Source of the DNA: Roseburia inulinivorans DSM 16841
Lineage (GTDB): Bacteria; Bacillota; Clostridia; Lachnospirales; Lachnospiraceae
Reading direction: 5' to 3'
Assembly (NCBI RefSeq): GCF_000174195.1
Contig: NZ_ACFY01000154.1
Coordinates: 27,769 to 91,768 of the forward strand
Length of the DNA stretch: 64,000 bases
The translations under genes and the position numbers were made by a program. Below are positions 1-10,416 of the stretch, one piece after another. Position 1 is the first letter of the stretch. Every line of letters starts with the position of its first letter. The notes below the pieces were generated by a model. It had not been told where the DNA came from, ran no database searches, and worked only from the letters and a program-made list of their open reading frames with translations.

Positions 1-861
1 GGTGTGAATATCTCACTTCCTTCCCTGCGGATCGATGCCTTTTCGCTGGATGTCATGAGCAAAGTGCAGGATATCAAAAAGAGCAGTCTGACATTTGCAC
101 CGGAAGCCGGTTCCCAAAGACTTCGTGATGTCATTAACAAAGGTCTTACCGAAGAGGTGATCTTAAACGGTTCCAGACTTGCTTTTGAAGGTGGCTGGAA
201 CAAGGTAAAATTATACTTTATGCTTGGACTTCCAACCGAGACGGAAGAAGATATGAAAGCGATCCCGCAGCTTGCCAATGAGATCGCAGCTCTTTATTAT
301 GACACGGTTCCGAAGGAAAAACGGAATGGAAAATGTCAGATTACGATCAGTACCTCTTTCTTTGTGCCGAAGCCATTTACTCCGTTCCAGTGGGCAGGAA
401 TGTACACACCGGGAGATTATCTTGCAAGAGCGCGGGTGGTCAATGAGGGTGTGCATGCGCAGCTGAATCATAAGAGTATCAAATATAACTGGCACGAAGC
501 GGATGTGACGGTTTTAGAAGGGATTCTGGCACGAGGCGACCGTAAGATCGGACAGGCTCTCTTAAAAGTTTATGAAAAAGGCGGCATTTTTGATGCGTGG
601 AGCGAATATTTCGATTATCAGAGATGGGAGGACGCTTTTGCGGAATGTGGTATCGATACCGATTTTTACACGATGAGAGAGCGTGATCTGGATGAGATCT
701 TCCCATGGGATTTCATTGATACCGGCGTATCGAAAGAGTTTTTAAAACGTGAATGGAAGAATGCACATGATGAAAAAGTAACCCCGAACTGCCGCATGAA
801 ATGTTCCGGCTGTGGAGCCATGAAATTTGGAGGAGGTGTCTGTTTTGAAAATAAGGATTAA
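1..861 (+). CDS. B12-binding/radical SAM family protein (TIGR03960-like), C-terminal part
   Basis: The reading frame is open at the window edge, so only the last ~287 residues are present; the cobalamin-binding region and the radical SAM CxxxCxxC motif lie upstream. What is visible is the downstream part of the radical SAM barrel (APEAGSQRLRDVINKG, then LYFMLGLPTETEED) and a cysteine cluster near the C-terminus (NCRMKCSGCGA). It overlaps the next gene by 17 bases. In Clostridia this family is normally followed by its TIGR03936 partner and RNase G, exactly as here. The reaction is not established; the context next to RNase G and L21 suggests a role in RNA or ribosome metabolism, which is inference. 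Confidence 0.85.
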   Translation, partial: GVNISLPSLRIDAFSLDVMSKVQDIKKSSLTFAPEAGSQRLRDVINKGLTEEVILNGSRLAFEGGWNKVKLYFMLGLPTETEEDMKAIPQLANEIAALYYDTVPKEKRNGKCQITISTSFFVPKPFTPFQWAGMYTPGDYLARARVVNEGVHAQLNHKSIKYNWHEADVTVLEGILARGDRKIGQALLKVYEKGGIFDAWSEYFDYQRWEDAFAECGIDTDFYTMRERDLDEIFPWDFIDTGVSKEFLKREWKNAHDEKVTPNCRMKCSGCGAMKFGGGVCFENKD

Positions 862-1561
862 ATTTCGAAAATCTGGTGTGATGAAGTTCATCGGACACCT
901 TGATATTATGCGCTATTTCCAGAAGGCGATGCGGAGAGCAGATATTGACATCTGTTATTCAGAGGGATTTTCCCCTCATCAGATCATGTCGTTTGCAGCA
1001 CCGCTAGGCGTTGGAATTACAAGTGACGGCGAATATTTAGATATTGAAGTACACGAAAGCAAGTCTACAAAAGAGGCGATGGCAGATTTAAATGCGACGA
1101 TGGTAGAGGGCGTGGAGATCACCGGATATGTGAAGCTTCCGGACAATGCCAAGACAGCGATGTCCTTAGTTGCCGCAGCCGATTATAACCTTTTCTTTAA
1201 GGAAGGTTATGAAGTACCATTTACGAAAACAGAAGCCAGACAGGCGATTTTAGAATATTTTATCACGCCTTCTGAGGTACTTATCACCAAGCAGACAAAG
1301 AAAAGCGAAAAAATCATGGACTTAAAGCAGCTGGTTTATGATTTTAAAGTAGAAGGAACCGAGGAGGCACCGGAGTTTTACATCAATCTCTGTACCGGAA
1401 GTTCCGACAACTTAAAACCGGAACTTGTGTTAGAATCCCTTTTCGGCTATATGAACATTCCATATAATGCCAATGCAATCCAGATCCATCGTTTGGATGT
1501 GTATGCAAAAGAGGGGGACAAATTTGTTTCTCTACTGGATATGGGCGAAGAGATCGCATAA
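845..1561 (+). CDS. Radical SAM-linked protein (TIGR03936 / DUF2344)
   Basis: A 238-residue protein. I chose the TTG start because a strong ribosome binding site (GGAGGAGGTG) lies about six bases before it; an in-frame ATG at 827 sits on top of that site. The N-terminus (KIRIKFRKSGVMKFIGHLD) and the segment SEGFSPHQIMSFAAPLGVG are typical of the family, which in other bacteria is fused to or directly follows the radical SAM protein encoded just upstream. The 17-bp overlap suggests translational coupling. The biochemical role is unknown. Confidence 0.85.
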   Translation: MKIRIKFRKSGVMKFIGHLDIMRYFQKAMRRADIDICYSEGFSPHQIMSFAAPLGVGITSDGEYLDIEVHESKSTKEAMADLNATMVEGVEITGYVKLPDNAKTAMSLVAAADYNLFFKEGYEVPFTKTEARQAILEYFITPSEVLITKQTKKSEKIMDLKQLVYDFKVEGTEEAPEFYINLCTGSSDNLKPELVLESLFGYMNIPYNANAIQIHRLDVYAKEGDKFVSLLDMGEEIA

Positions 1562-1572
1562 AGAGGTTCTTT

Positions 1573-2854
1573 ATGAATAAATATATTATCACACATGAAA
1601 AAATAAAATGCAAAACAGGGAAGAGCAGGACTTTATTGTCTCTGCTCTTTATAATCAGGGCAAAAAAATGATCGAAGTAAGCCTTACACCCCCAGATGAA
1701 GATAGTTTACTTGGAAACATTTATATTGGCCGTGTGGAAAATGTCGTACAGAATATCCGGGCAGCTTTTGTGAAGATTTCGCCGGAGCAGACCTGTTATT
1801 TGTCTTTAGATGATCTGAAAAATGCACATTTTACCAAAAAGCTCTCTGCAAAAAAGAAATTGTGGCAGGAGATGAGCTTCTGGTTCAGGTAGAACGTGAA
1901 GCTTTAAAGACGAAAGAACCTGCTGTCACTGCGAATTTAAGCTTTGCAGGAAAATATGCTGTTCTTACAAGCGGAAACCGCAGGCTTGGAATTTCTTCCA
2001 AATTAAATAAAGAGCAGAAAGCACATTATAAGGAATTATTGCACGAATTTGATACAGAAAGCTACGGACTTATCATCCGGACCAATGCCGCAAGTGTCGC
2101 AGATGAAACACTAATTGCAGAGATTCGAAGCCTTGAGCAGGAATGGTCACAGATGCGTGAGAATGTCTGCCATAAAACCTGTTACAGTGTTCTGAAAAAA
2201 GCGAGACCAACGTATCTGGAAGACGTTAAAAACCAGCGGGAAGGTTCTGTCAGCGAGATTATCACCGATGACCGCGGACTCTTTGAAACAATCTGTATGG
2301 ATTATGGAATTCATCCAAAACAGTTTATGACAAACGGTTCTGTCCCGGTTCCGGTCGATCAGTTTCAGGTGCCGACAATCTCTGGAACAGCAGATTCCCT
2401 GACGTTAACGTATTACCATGATCCGATGTTAACGTTATCTTCCCTCTACAGCGTGAAGTCCTCCTTAGAAAAGGCTTTAAGGGAACAGATCTGGTTAAAG
2501 TCCGGTGCATCCATTGTTTTACAGCACACAGAGGCACTTACGGTCATTGACGTGAACAGTGGGAAAAATATCATAAAAAAAGAGATGCGCGAAAATCTGC
2601 TCCGTATTAATTTAGAGGCAGCGAAAGAGATTGCCTATCAACTCAGATTGCGCAATATCTCAGGCATTATCATCATCGATTTTATCAATCTTCTTGCAAA
2701 AGAAGATGAGGCAGTTCTTTTAAAAGAATTCCGCACATATTTAAAAGACGACCCGGTGAAAACGGATCTGATCGACATGACCAGACTAGGACTGGTGGAA
2801 GTGACCAGAAAGAAGATTAAGAAATCTTTGCGGGACAGTTTAAAGATGAACTAA
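1573..2854 (+). CDS. rng: Ribonuclease G/E family endoribonuclease, two apparent frameshifts
   Basis: About 427 residues when two missing bases are allowed for: in the A-run at 1598-1603 and in the A-run at 1850-1855. With these repaired the protein begins MNKYIITHEK, continues through an S1-type RNA-binding segment (GNIYIGRVENVVQNI, ~residues 40-60) and then VAGDELLVQVEREALK. The catalytic aspartate strands are present (TVIDVNSGK and IIIDFINL, near residues 325 and 365). The protein stops shortly after VEVTRKK, so the zinc-link and C-terminal region of the E. coli enzyme are missing, as in other short Firmicutes homologues. It would process rRNA and decay mRNA. Without the repairs the frame splits into two overlapping pieces. 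Confidence 0.8.
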
Positions 2855-2896
2855 AAAAAGTGAGCAGCCACACTGTAAGGTCTGCTCACTTTTTTA
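2853..2896. terminator. Bidirectional rho-independent terminator between rng and bioB
   Basis: The arms AAAAAAGTGAGCAG (2853-2866) and CTGCTCACTTTTTT (2882-2895) pair perfectly around a ~15-nt loop, with a T-run on both strands. It ends the convergent rng (+) and bioB (-) transcripts. Confidence 0.9.
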
Positions 2897-2902
2897 ATAG
2901 AT

Positions 2903-3880
2903 TTATGCAGATTCAATCTCATACGTAAATCCGGCGTCCTCGATCACCCTGATGGTATCCTCGATTCCCTGACCATCCTCAGTGAGATAACCGGATGCAA
3001 AAATAGAGTTTACAACGGACAATAAACGTTTTTCTTCACCTTTAAAGTAAACCTCACGTCCGGCAGCACAGCGGATGTCTGCCTGTGGAACAAGAAGCCT
3101 TGCAAGGGCGAGAACCTTAAGACCATATTCAGGGGTTAAGCCTGAGGTATCTTTGTGTGCTAAAGGTGTTCCCTCAATTGGCAGCAAAAAGTTGATCGGG
3201 ATTGCTTCCGGGTTAATTTCACGGAGTTCTAACAGCATATCAACAACATCCTCTTTGCTTTCCCCCATACCAATGATCCCACCACTGCAGATTTCATAAC
3301 CCAATCCCTGCAGCATTTTGATATTTGCGACACGCTGGTCAAACGTATGCGTAGAGCAGATGTTCGGATAAAATGCACGGCTGCTGTTTAAGTTATGGTT
3401 AATACGGTCAAGTCCTGCCTCTTTTAACATGCGCGCCTGTTTTTCAGTCAAAAATCCGATGGAACAGCAGAGGTGTGTTCCGGTTTCTTTCATTTTACGG
3501 ATTTTTGCAGCGAGTTCTTCAATCTCGGCGTCTGTGAATTTCATGCCGCTCAATCCGATACAGTGTCTTGCGAGATGATTTTTATTTACAAAATCATTGT
3601 CGCGGTAAAGTTTCTCATCGGAAACCCATTTATATTTCTCAATATCGGCTGATGAACGGCAGGATTGTGCGCAGTAAGCACAGTCCTGTGAGCAGTTGCC
3701 GCTTCTTGCGTTTGTCAGAATGTGGATTCCGACATTGTCTCCTTTGTATTTGCGGCGCAGTTTCTCAGCGCGTGCAATCAGCTCATCCAACTGATCATCC
3801 GGTGTATTTAAAATTGCAAGAGCCTCCTCTCTGGTAAGATATGGATTTTCGGCTTCGGTTGTCTTTGGTTGTGTTGTCAT
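2903..3880 (-). CDS. bioB: Biotin synthase
   Basis: A 325-residue radical SAM enzyme that inserts sulfur into dethiobiotin to make biotin. The CxxxCxxC motif for the SAM-bound 4Fe-4S cluster is present (GNCSQDCAYCAQS, ~residues 61-73). Later motifs typical of BioB also appear (GLDRINHNLNSS, GGIIGMGES, PINFLLPIEGTPL, RCAAGREVYF). A clear AAGGAG site precedes the ATG. It stands alone on the minus strand, with no other biotin genes in the window, and its upstream region has a BirA-like operator, so it is probably repressed when biotin is plentiful. It interrupts the usual rng-rplU neighbourhood. Confidence 0.95.
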   Translation of the reverse strand: MTTQPKTTEAENPYLTREEALAILNTPDDQLDELIARAEKLRRKYKGDNVGIHILTNARSGNCSQDCAYCAQSCRSSADIEKYKWVSDEKLYRDNDFVNKNHLARHCIGLSGMKFTDAEIEELAAKIRKMKETGTHLCCSIGFLTEKQARMLKEAGLDRINHNLNSSRAFYPNICSTHTFDQRVANIKMLQGLGYEICSGGIIGMGESKEDVVDMLLELREINPEAIPINFLLPIEGTPLAHKDTSGLTPEYGLKVLALARLLVPQADIRCAAGREVYFKGEEKRLLSVVNSIFASGYLTEDGQGIEDTIRVIEDAGFTYEIESA

Positions 3881-3960
3881 TTTTGTACTCCTTTGTTACG
3901 TTTACAAAATTCAAATAAGTTACGGTATGAATTCACAAGTTTCTAAATTCAATTGTTTTT

Positions 3961-4015
3961 AAAGTAGCACGAAGTATGGTTAATTGTCAACATGCTCACT
4001 TATAGAAGTTGACAT
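3961..4015 (-). promoter_or_regulatory. bioB promoter with BirA-type operator
   Basis: An inverted repeat TTGTCAAC (3984-3991) / GTTGACAT (4008-4015) with a 16-bp spacer matches the known BirA operator layout (about TTGTNAAC, 14-16 bp, GTTNACAA). On the minus strand the proximal half-site contains a -35 TTGACA; 18 bp later is a possible -10 TACTTT (plus positions 3961-3966). Repressor bound here would block the promoter. No birA gene lies in the window. Confidence 0.7.
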
Positions 4016-4141
4016 TTATTTGTAAAAGCTAGTTAACATTAGTATAAATATCTACATATGCAGATATTTCATTTTATTGTACTAATCTTGTGTCTAATAT
4101 GATATGATATTATTTGAATTAGGGAATTTTGTAAATAAGAA

Positions 4142-4339
4142 GTGAATCTTCCAAAAGATAAATTTTGTAAGGAGTTTTCTTATAATCAAAAGGAAGAAAA
4201 AGCAGAAGTATTAAAGCAGCTTTTGGGCAGTATGGGAACAATAGGTGCAGGAAGTGTTGTGACAAAAGATATTCCGGCCAATTGTGTTGCGGTTGGAAAT
4301 CCATGCCGTGTGATTCGAAAGATAAATGAGGAATGTTGA
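4142..4339 (+). pseudogene. Maltose/galactoside O-acetyltransferase remnant with internal deletion
   Basis: The 65-residue frame joins two separated parts of a Maa/LacA-type hexapeptide-repeat acetyltransferase. The start ([24 protein letters not shown]) matches the N-terminal helical cap, and the end ([29 protein letters not shown]) matches the last hexapeptide turns. Roughly the central 90-100 residues, which hold most of the left-handed beta helix and the catalytic histidine, are absent, and so is the extreme N-terminus (an in-frame stop lies just before the GTG). The remnant cannot be an active enzyme. The junction is near 4230. Confidence 0.75.
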
Positions 4340-4341
4340 AT

Positions 4342-5792
4342 ATGAATTATAACGATTTTTTAACCAGACAACAGCAAATCAAAAAACTGTCTATTGCGGA
4401 GCAGAAAAATTTTTATGAACAGCTATTGAAAAAGAAATACGACAAAACCGAAGTGCGCATACTTGCAAGTTTTTATTATGGGCAGCTATTTTATCAGGAA
4501 GGAAATTTCAGAAAAACCATAGAGATTATAGAACCAATCATAGTGGACTATCAAAGCTATCCGTATACCCCTAAGTTATTGTCCTGTTTTAACCTGATAG
4601 GTGTGGCAACACATTGCGAGACAGAATATAATGTTTCCCGTTTTTTCTATGAAACGGCATTAAAAATTGCCATGGAAAATGATGAAAAATACTATTATGC
4701 ATTTGAGTATAATAATATTGCATTGACCTACATTGAGGAACAAAACTATGAGGAAGCACTTAAAAGTCTTGCGCTCGCAGAAGACGTCCTGAAAGACTGT
4801 GATGAGGAAATGGGTGCTTATATCTATATCAATAAATCTATTTCACTTCAGAAACTGAACCGTTTAACAGAGGCTTTAAAGGCGTTTGAACTTGGAGTGA
4901 GCCAATATCATGCAGATACAATCGTTCCGGATGATGTCACCCGCTGTGCAGCAACACTTTATTATAAATTGGAACAGCCAGAAAAATATGAGACTTACAA
5001 AAAACAGATCCTTTCAAAAATGGATGAAATGTACGCGGCTGAATTTATGGATGCCTGCCGGGAACTGTTTGAGTGTGGAAGAGATTCTTGTGATGATAAC
5101 CTTATGAACCACATTTTACGATCCATGAATCAGTATATGGAAAAATATCCGGATGAAATCAAGGTTGGACTTGAATTTGCAGAATTAATATATGTATACG
5201 CTGTTGGTAAAATGGACAAAGACGCGATTTTAGAGGCATTAGAGGCGAAAAACTATTATAAAGACCGGATTATTGAATATTCGAAAGAAAACCATATAAA
5301 ATCTTTACAGCAATACATAGAGATTAATTCGCAGATATCTGAATTAGAGCGGGATGCATTAACGGGATTCAAAACCCGTAAGGCATATTACAAAGATATT
5401 GCAATCATCGAATGTGACGAGGAGATGTGTAACCAGCCGGTTGGCATCGCTTTTGCAGATGTGAATGGTCTAAAAAAAAATCAATGACAATCTGGGACAT
5501 GAAGCAGGAGATGAGCTGCTCGCAGCAATTGCGAAAAAAAATCATAACCATATTCCAGGAGGCAGGCTGTTACCGTTTTGGTGGGGACGAATTTATCATT
5601 CTGTCATTCGATAAAAGCGAGACAGACTTTCAAAATAAGCTGCAAAAGCTTTCAAAGCTATGGACGGCTGAATGTTCGGCTTCCATTGGAAGTGTCTGGT
5701 TAGAACATGCAAAGGACATTGAAAGGAATTTGTCAGTTGCAGATGAGAAGATGTATGTGAATAAAAATTATTATTATAAAAATAGGTTTTAA
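4342..5792 (+). CDS. TPR-repeat diguanylate cyclase (GGDEF), two apparent frameshifts
   Basis: About 482 residues after removing one extra A from the run at 5472-5480 and one from 5534-5541; this restores GLKKINDNLGHEAGDELLAA and the following IAKKIITIF. The first ~320 residues are helical and look like tetratricopeptide repeats (for example AFEYNNIALTYIEEQNYEEA), with no signal peptide or membrane segment, so the protein is cytoplasmic. The C-terminal GGDEF domain keeps the active-site signature RFGGDEF and the ALTGFKTRKAY start motif. No RxxD product-inhibition site is seen just before GGDEF. It would make cyclic di-GMP in response to a partner bound by the repeats. The ATG at 4342 is better spaced from GAGG than the one at 4333. 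Confidence 0.8.
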
Positions 5793-5824
5793 CTAAAAAG
5801 GTTAGAAAAATTTCAAAAAACCAG

Positions 5825-5853
5825 TTGACGTAATTCAATTGTTATGCTATAGT
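5825..5853 (+). promoter_or_regulatory. Promoter of the rplU-prp-rpmA operon
   Basis: TTGACG (5825-5830) and TATAGT (5848-5853) are separated by exactly 17 bp, a near-consensus housekeeping promoter, about 87 bases before the rplU start codon. Confidence 0.85.
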
Positions 5854-5859
5854 AACGAA

Positions 5860-5938
5860 GTATGCCGCACAGTGAGGTCTCAAATTCTGCGTATTTGCAG
5901 AAACCATAACTGGCGAGTAATGATAATAGGAGGTGCCA
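5860..5938 (+). ncRNA. Ribosomal protein L21 leader
   Basis: The ~80-nt untranslated leader holds a hairpin TTCTGC/GCAGAA (5885-5902) flanked by the conserved-looking pieces GCCGCACAGTGAGGTCTC and CTGGCGAGTAATGA, which I recognise from the L21 leader family of Firmicutes. In that family L21 is thought to bind its own leader and repress the operon. The RBS AGGAGG follows immediately. Confidence 0.7.
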
Positions 5939-5939
5939 T

Positions 5940-6245
5940 ATGTACGCAATTATCGCAACAGGTGGTAAACAGTATAAAGTTTCCGAAGGTGATATCATTA
6001 CCATTGAAAAACTTGGTGTTGAAGCTGGTGAGAAAGTAACTTTTGATCAGGTATTAGCAGTTTCTGACAACGGAATGAAAGTTGGAGCAGACGTAGCTAA
6101 CGCAACTGTAGAAGCTTCTGTAGTTAAAGAAGGCAGAGGTAAGAAAGTTATCGTTTACAAGTATAAGAGAAAAACCGGTTATCACAAGAAAAATGGCCAC
6201 AGACAGGCGTTTACACAGGTTAAGATTGAAAAAATTAATGCGTAA
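5940..6245 (+). CDS. rplU: 50S ribosomal protein L21
   Basis: A full-length 101-residue L21 (start [15 protein letters not shown]-terminal [14 protein letters not shown]), which binds 23S rRNA in the large subunit. It is the first gene of the conserved rplU-prp-rpmA operon, downstream of a strong promoter and structured leader, with an AGGAGG ribosome binding site. Confidence 0.98.
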   Translation: MYAIIATGGKQYKVSEGDIITIEKLGVEAGEKVTFDQVLAVSDNGMKVGADVANATVEASVVKEGRGKKVIVYKYKRKTGYHKKNGHRQAFTQVKIEKINA

Positions 6246-6262
6246 TCGATAGGAAGATTGTT

Positions 6263-6592
6263 ATGACTAAGATAACGATTTTCAGAAACCGGGATCAGGC
6301 ATTTTTAGGTTTTGACTGTCTTGGACATGCAGGATATGCAGAAGAAGGTGAAGACATTGTATGTGCGGGAATTTCTGCACTGGTGATCAACACGATCAAT
6401 ACCCTTGGTGTTTACACGAAGGAGAAATTTTCTACAGATTCTGATGAAGAGACCGGAATGATCACACTCAGGTTTGATGCTCCGGCAGGTCATGATGCTG
6501 ATTTGCTCATGAAATCCCTGGTTTTAGGCTTGCAAGGAATACAAAATACTTATGGAAATGATTATATCATTCTAACATTCAAGGAGGTGTAA
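6263..6592 (+). CDS. prp: Ribosomal-processing cysteine protease Prp
   Basis: A 109-residue protein of the YsxB/Prp family. The catalytic pair is visible as histidine in CLGHAGYAE (~residue 22) and cysteine in EDIVCAGISALV (~residue 34). In Firmicutes Prp removes the N-terminal extension of L27, and the L27 encoded next does have that extension. It lies between rplU and rpmA with 17- and 3-base gaps, so the three genes are co-translated. Confidence 0.95.
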   Translation: MTKITIFRNRDQAFLGFDCLGHAGYAEEGEDIVCAGISALVINTINTLGVYTKEKFSTDSDEETGMITLRFDAPAGHDADLLMKSLVLGLQGIQNTYGNDYIILTFKEV

Positions 6593-6595
6593 GAC

Positions 6596-6880
6596 ATGAT
6601 GAATATGAACCTTCAGTTTTTCGCTCATAAAAAGGGTGTTGGTTCTACAAAGAACGGCCGTGACTCTGAATCTAAGAGATTAGGTGCTAAGAGAGCAGAC
6701 GGACAGTTTGTCAAAGCTGGTAACATTATTTACAGACAGCGTGGAACAAAGATTCATCCAGGTGTTAATGTAGGAATCGGTGGAGATGACACATTATTCG
6801 CTTTAACAGATGGTATCTTAAGATTCGAGAGAAAAGGAAGAGATAAGAAACAGGCTTCCGTTTATCCAGTAGCTGAATAA
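6596..6880 (+). CDS. rpmA: 50S ribosomal protein L27 with cleavable N-terminal extension
   Basis: A 94-residue L27. The N-terminus [18 protein letters not shown] contains the Firmicutes Prp cleavage site LQFF/AHKKG, so mature L27 should start at AHKKG; that end reaches the peptidyl transferase centre. The rest ([32 protein letters not shown]) is standard. An AAGGAGG site eight bases upstream supports the first ATG. Confidence 0.98.
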   Translation: MMNMNLQFFAHKKGVGSTKNGRDSESKRLGAKRADGQFVKAGNIIYRQRGTKIHPGVNVGIGGDDTLFALTDGILRFERKGRDKKQASVYPVAE

Positions 6881-6887
6881 TAAGATG

Positions 6888-8265
<1,378 letters not shown>

Positions 8266-8283
8266 AAGAAAGGAATTGGCAAT

Positions 8284-8583
8284 ATGAATCTTACAAGCAA
8301 ACAGCGCGCTTATTTAGGAAGCGAAGCAAGCACAATGAACGCTATATTTCAGATTGGAAAGGCAAGTCTGACCCCAGAGCTTATCAATGGTTTAGATGAG
8401 GCATTGGAAAAACGCGAGCTCATCAAGATTTCTGTATTAAAAAACTGTGCAGATGACCCTCGTGAAATTGCTGAGATCATCGCAGAACGTACACATTCTG
8501 TCGTTGTGAAAGTGATTGGTAAAAAAATCATTCTTTTCCGTCAGGCAAAAAAGAATTCAAAATACGAATTACCTGTAAAATAA
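8284..8583 (+). CDS. yhbY: YhbY-type ribosome assembly RNA-binding protein
   Basis: A 99-residue CRM-domain protein (start LTSKQRAYLGSEAS, followed by FQIGKASLTPELI and the KVIGKKIILFRQ strand). Family members associate with pre-50S particles. It sits between obgE and nadD in the usual Firmicutes order with an 18-base gap to obgE. Confidence 0.93.
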   Translation: MNLTSKQRAYLGSEASTMNAIFQIGKASLTPELINGLDEALEKRELIKISVLKNCADDPREIAEIIAERTHSVVVKVIGKKIILFRQAKKNSKYELPVK

Positions 8584-8612
8584 ATTTCAAAACACTATAA
8601 AGGACAGCGATC

Positions 8613-9238
8613 ATGAATCATTTATCAGGCAGGAAAATCGGTATTTTAGGCGGCTCCTTTGATCCGGTACACAATGGACATCTCGCCATTGCCAGGGCAG
8701 CCTACACAGATTTTGATCTGGACGAAGTCTGGTTTATTCCAGCCGGACATTCTCCGAACAAAAACGAAAGCGGTATGACTCTTCCGGAATACCGCGCCGA
8801 GATGGTTGCTCTTGCAATAAAACCATACCCATATTTTAAAATGTCTACGGTAGAGATAGAAGCAGAAGAGACAAGTTACACTTATCTGACACTCACAAAA
8901 TTAAAGAACCGTTACCCGGATACGATATTTTATTTTATCATGGGTGCAGATTCTCTCGACTACTTTGAGGAATGGAAACATCCGGAGATCATCTGTGAAA
9001 AGGCAGTTGTATTAGTAGCAGTGCGCGACCACTGGAATATGGAGGATGTCAAAAAGAAAATCCATGCGATCGAACAGTTATTTCATGCAAAGATCTATCC
9101 GCTTTCCTGTGACCGTTTTGATGCAGCCTCAAGAAACATCCGCCAGATGATAAAAAAGGGGAAGATACCGGGCAGCTGCTTCCGTATGCAGTGAGCCAAT
9201 TTATAAAAGAACATCATCTTTACGAAAATGAGAAATGA
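8613..9238 (+). CDS. nadD: Nicotinate-nucleotide adenylyltransferase, one apparent frameshift
   Basis: About 208 residues if one missing G is restored in the run at 9158-9161; the natural C-terminus then reads IKKGEDTGQLLPYAVSQFI to a TGA at 9236-9238, instead of stopping at 9194. The nucleotidyl-transfer motif GGSFDPVHNGHL is at residues ~12-23, and the substrate-pocket segment FIMGADSLDYFEEW is intact. It transfers AMP to nicotinate mononucleotide in NAD synthesis. NadD is normally essential, which supports the reading that the shift is a sequencing error. Confidence 0.9.
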
Positions 9239-9283
9239 TTTTTTTAAACATTTCCGATCAGATTTTTGACAGAGGATAACGAT

Positions 9284-9857
9284 ATGGAACTGATAGAAAT
9301 ACGAAAAAATTAAAAAAGTACAGGACAAAGACCGCTACGAGCACACCAAAGGTGTGATGTACACCGCAGGCTGCCTCGCTATGGCGTACGGCTATGATAT
9401 GCAGAAAGCCATGCTTGCCGGTCTGCTCCATGACTGTGCAAAATGCATTCCAAACGATGAAAAATTAAGACTATGTGAAGAGAACGACATTCTTATTTCA
9501 TCCGTAGAACGTGAAAATCCCTTTTTGCTTCATGCAAAACTTGGTGCATTGCTTGCCAAAACAGAATATGATGTAACAGATCCATTGATTTTACATGCGA
9601 TTAAAGTGCACACAACAGGTGAGCCGGATATGAATATTTTAGACAAGATCATTTATATTGCCGATTACATCGAACCAAACCGCAATAAAGCGGCTAATTT
9701 AGATCGCGTGAGGGAATTAGCCTTTCATGATTTAGATGTCTGTATGGCCGAAATATTGCACGACACACTGGTTTATCTGAAAAAGCGTGGTGGAAACATT
9801 GATCCGACAACACAGATGACCTATGAATTTTATAAACATTACAAAGAAACGCTCTAA
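9284..9857 (+). CDS. yqeK: HD-domain phosphohydrolase YqeK, one apparent frameshift
   Basis: About 190 residues once one extra A is removed from the run at 9304-9309, which joins MELIEIRK to IKKVQDKDRYEHTKGVMYTA. The HD signature GLLHDCAKC (~residue 54), a following histidine-rich region (LLHAKLGALL, HTTGEP) and IADYIEPNR match the YqeK family, shown in other Firmicutes to hydrolyse diadenosine tetraphosphate symmetrically. It follows nadD as usual. Confidence 0.88.
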
Positions 9858-9940
9858 AACAATACGTTATGTGACAATTCTATGCACACAAATGTGCACA
9901 GGTTTTCACTTACATAATTAAACAGAAAGGAACATCGTTT

Positions 9941-10288
9941 ATGACATCAAAAGAACTTACAAAACTTGCAGTAGCTGCTTTGGAAGACAGAAAAGCAGAA
10001 GATGTAACTGTTATTGATATCAGCGAAATTTCTCCGATTGCAGATTATTTTATCATTGCAAACGGAACAAACCAGAATCAGCTCCAGGCAATGCGTGACG
10101 CTGCCGATGAAGCCTTATACAAAGCCGGCGTAAAAGTCCAGCAGATTGAAGGAAACCAGAGTTCTACCTGGATCTTAATGGATTACGGTGATATTATTAT
10201 CCATATCTTCTCAAAAGAAGACCGTCTTTTCTATGATCTCGAGAGAACCTGGAGAGATGGAAAAGTTGTGGATGTAAGTGATTTATAA
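9941..10288 (+). CDS. rsfS: Ribosomal silencing factor RsfS
   Basis: A 115-residue RsfS/YbeB/Iojap protein (DISEISPIADYFIIANG, then QIEGNQSSTWILMDYGDIIIH). It binds L14 and prevents subunit joining when nutrients are scarce. It ends the nadD-yqeK-rsfS cluster and is followed by a strong terminator; an AGAAAGGA site precedes the ATG. Confidence 0.96.
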   Translation: MTSKELTKLAVAALEDRKAEDVTVIDISEISPIADYFIIANGTNQNQLQAMRDAADEALYKAGVKVQQIEGNQSSTWILMDYGDIIIHIFSKEDRLFYDLERTWRDGKVVDVSDL

Positions 10289-10328
10289 TAAAAATACATG
10301 AAATTTCTAATTATCTTTTCATAAGTTA

Positions 10329-10380
10329 GCAAATGCCGATATATCCTGTATTTTAAGGATCATCGGCATTTGCTTTTTGG
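10329..10380 (+). terminator. Terminator after rsfS
   Basis: GCAAATGCCGAT...ATCCT pairs with AGGAT...ATCGGCATTTGC (10329-10373), followed by CTTTTTGG. It ends the housekeeping cluster and marks the left edge of the AT-rich island. Confidence 0.88.
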
Positions 10381-10416
10381 AAGAGTCCCTGCATAAGCTG
10401 GCATTTTACCAGTTAA

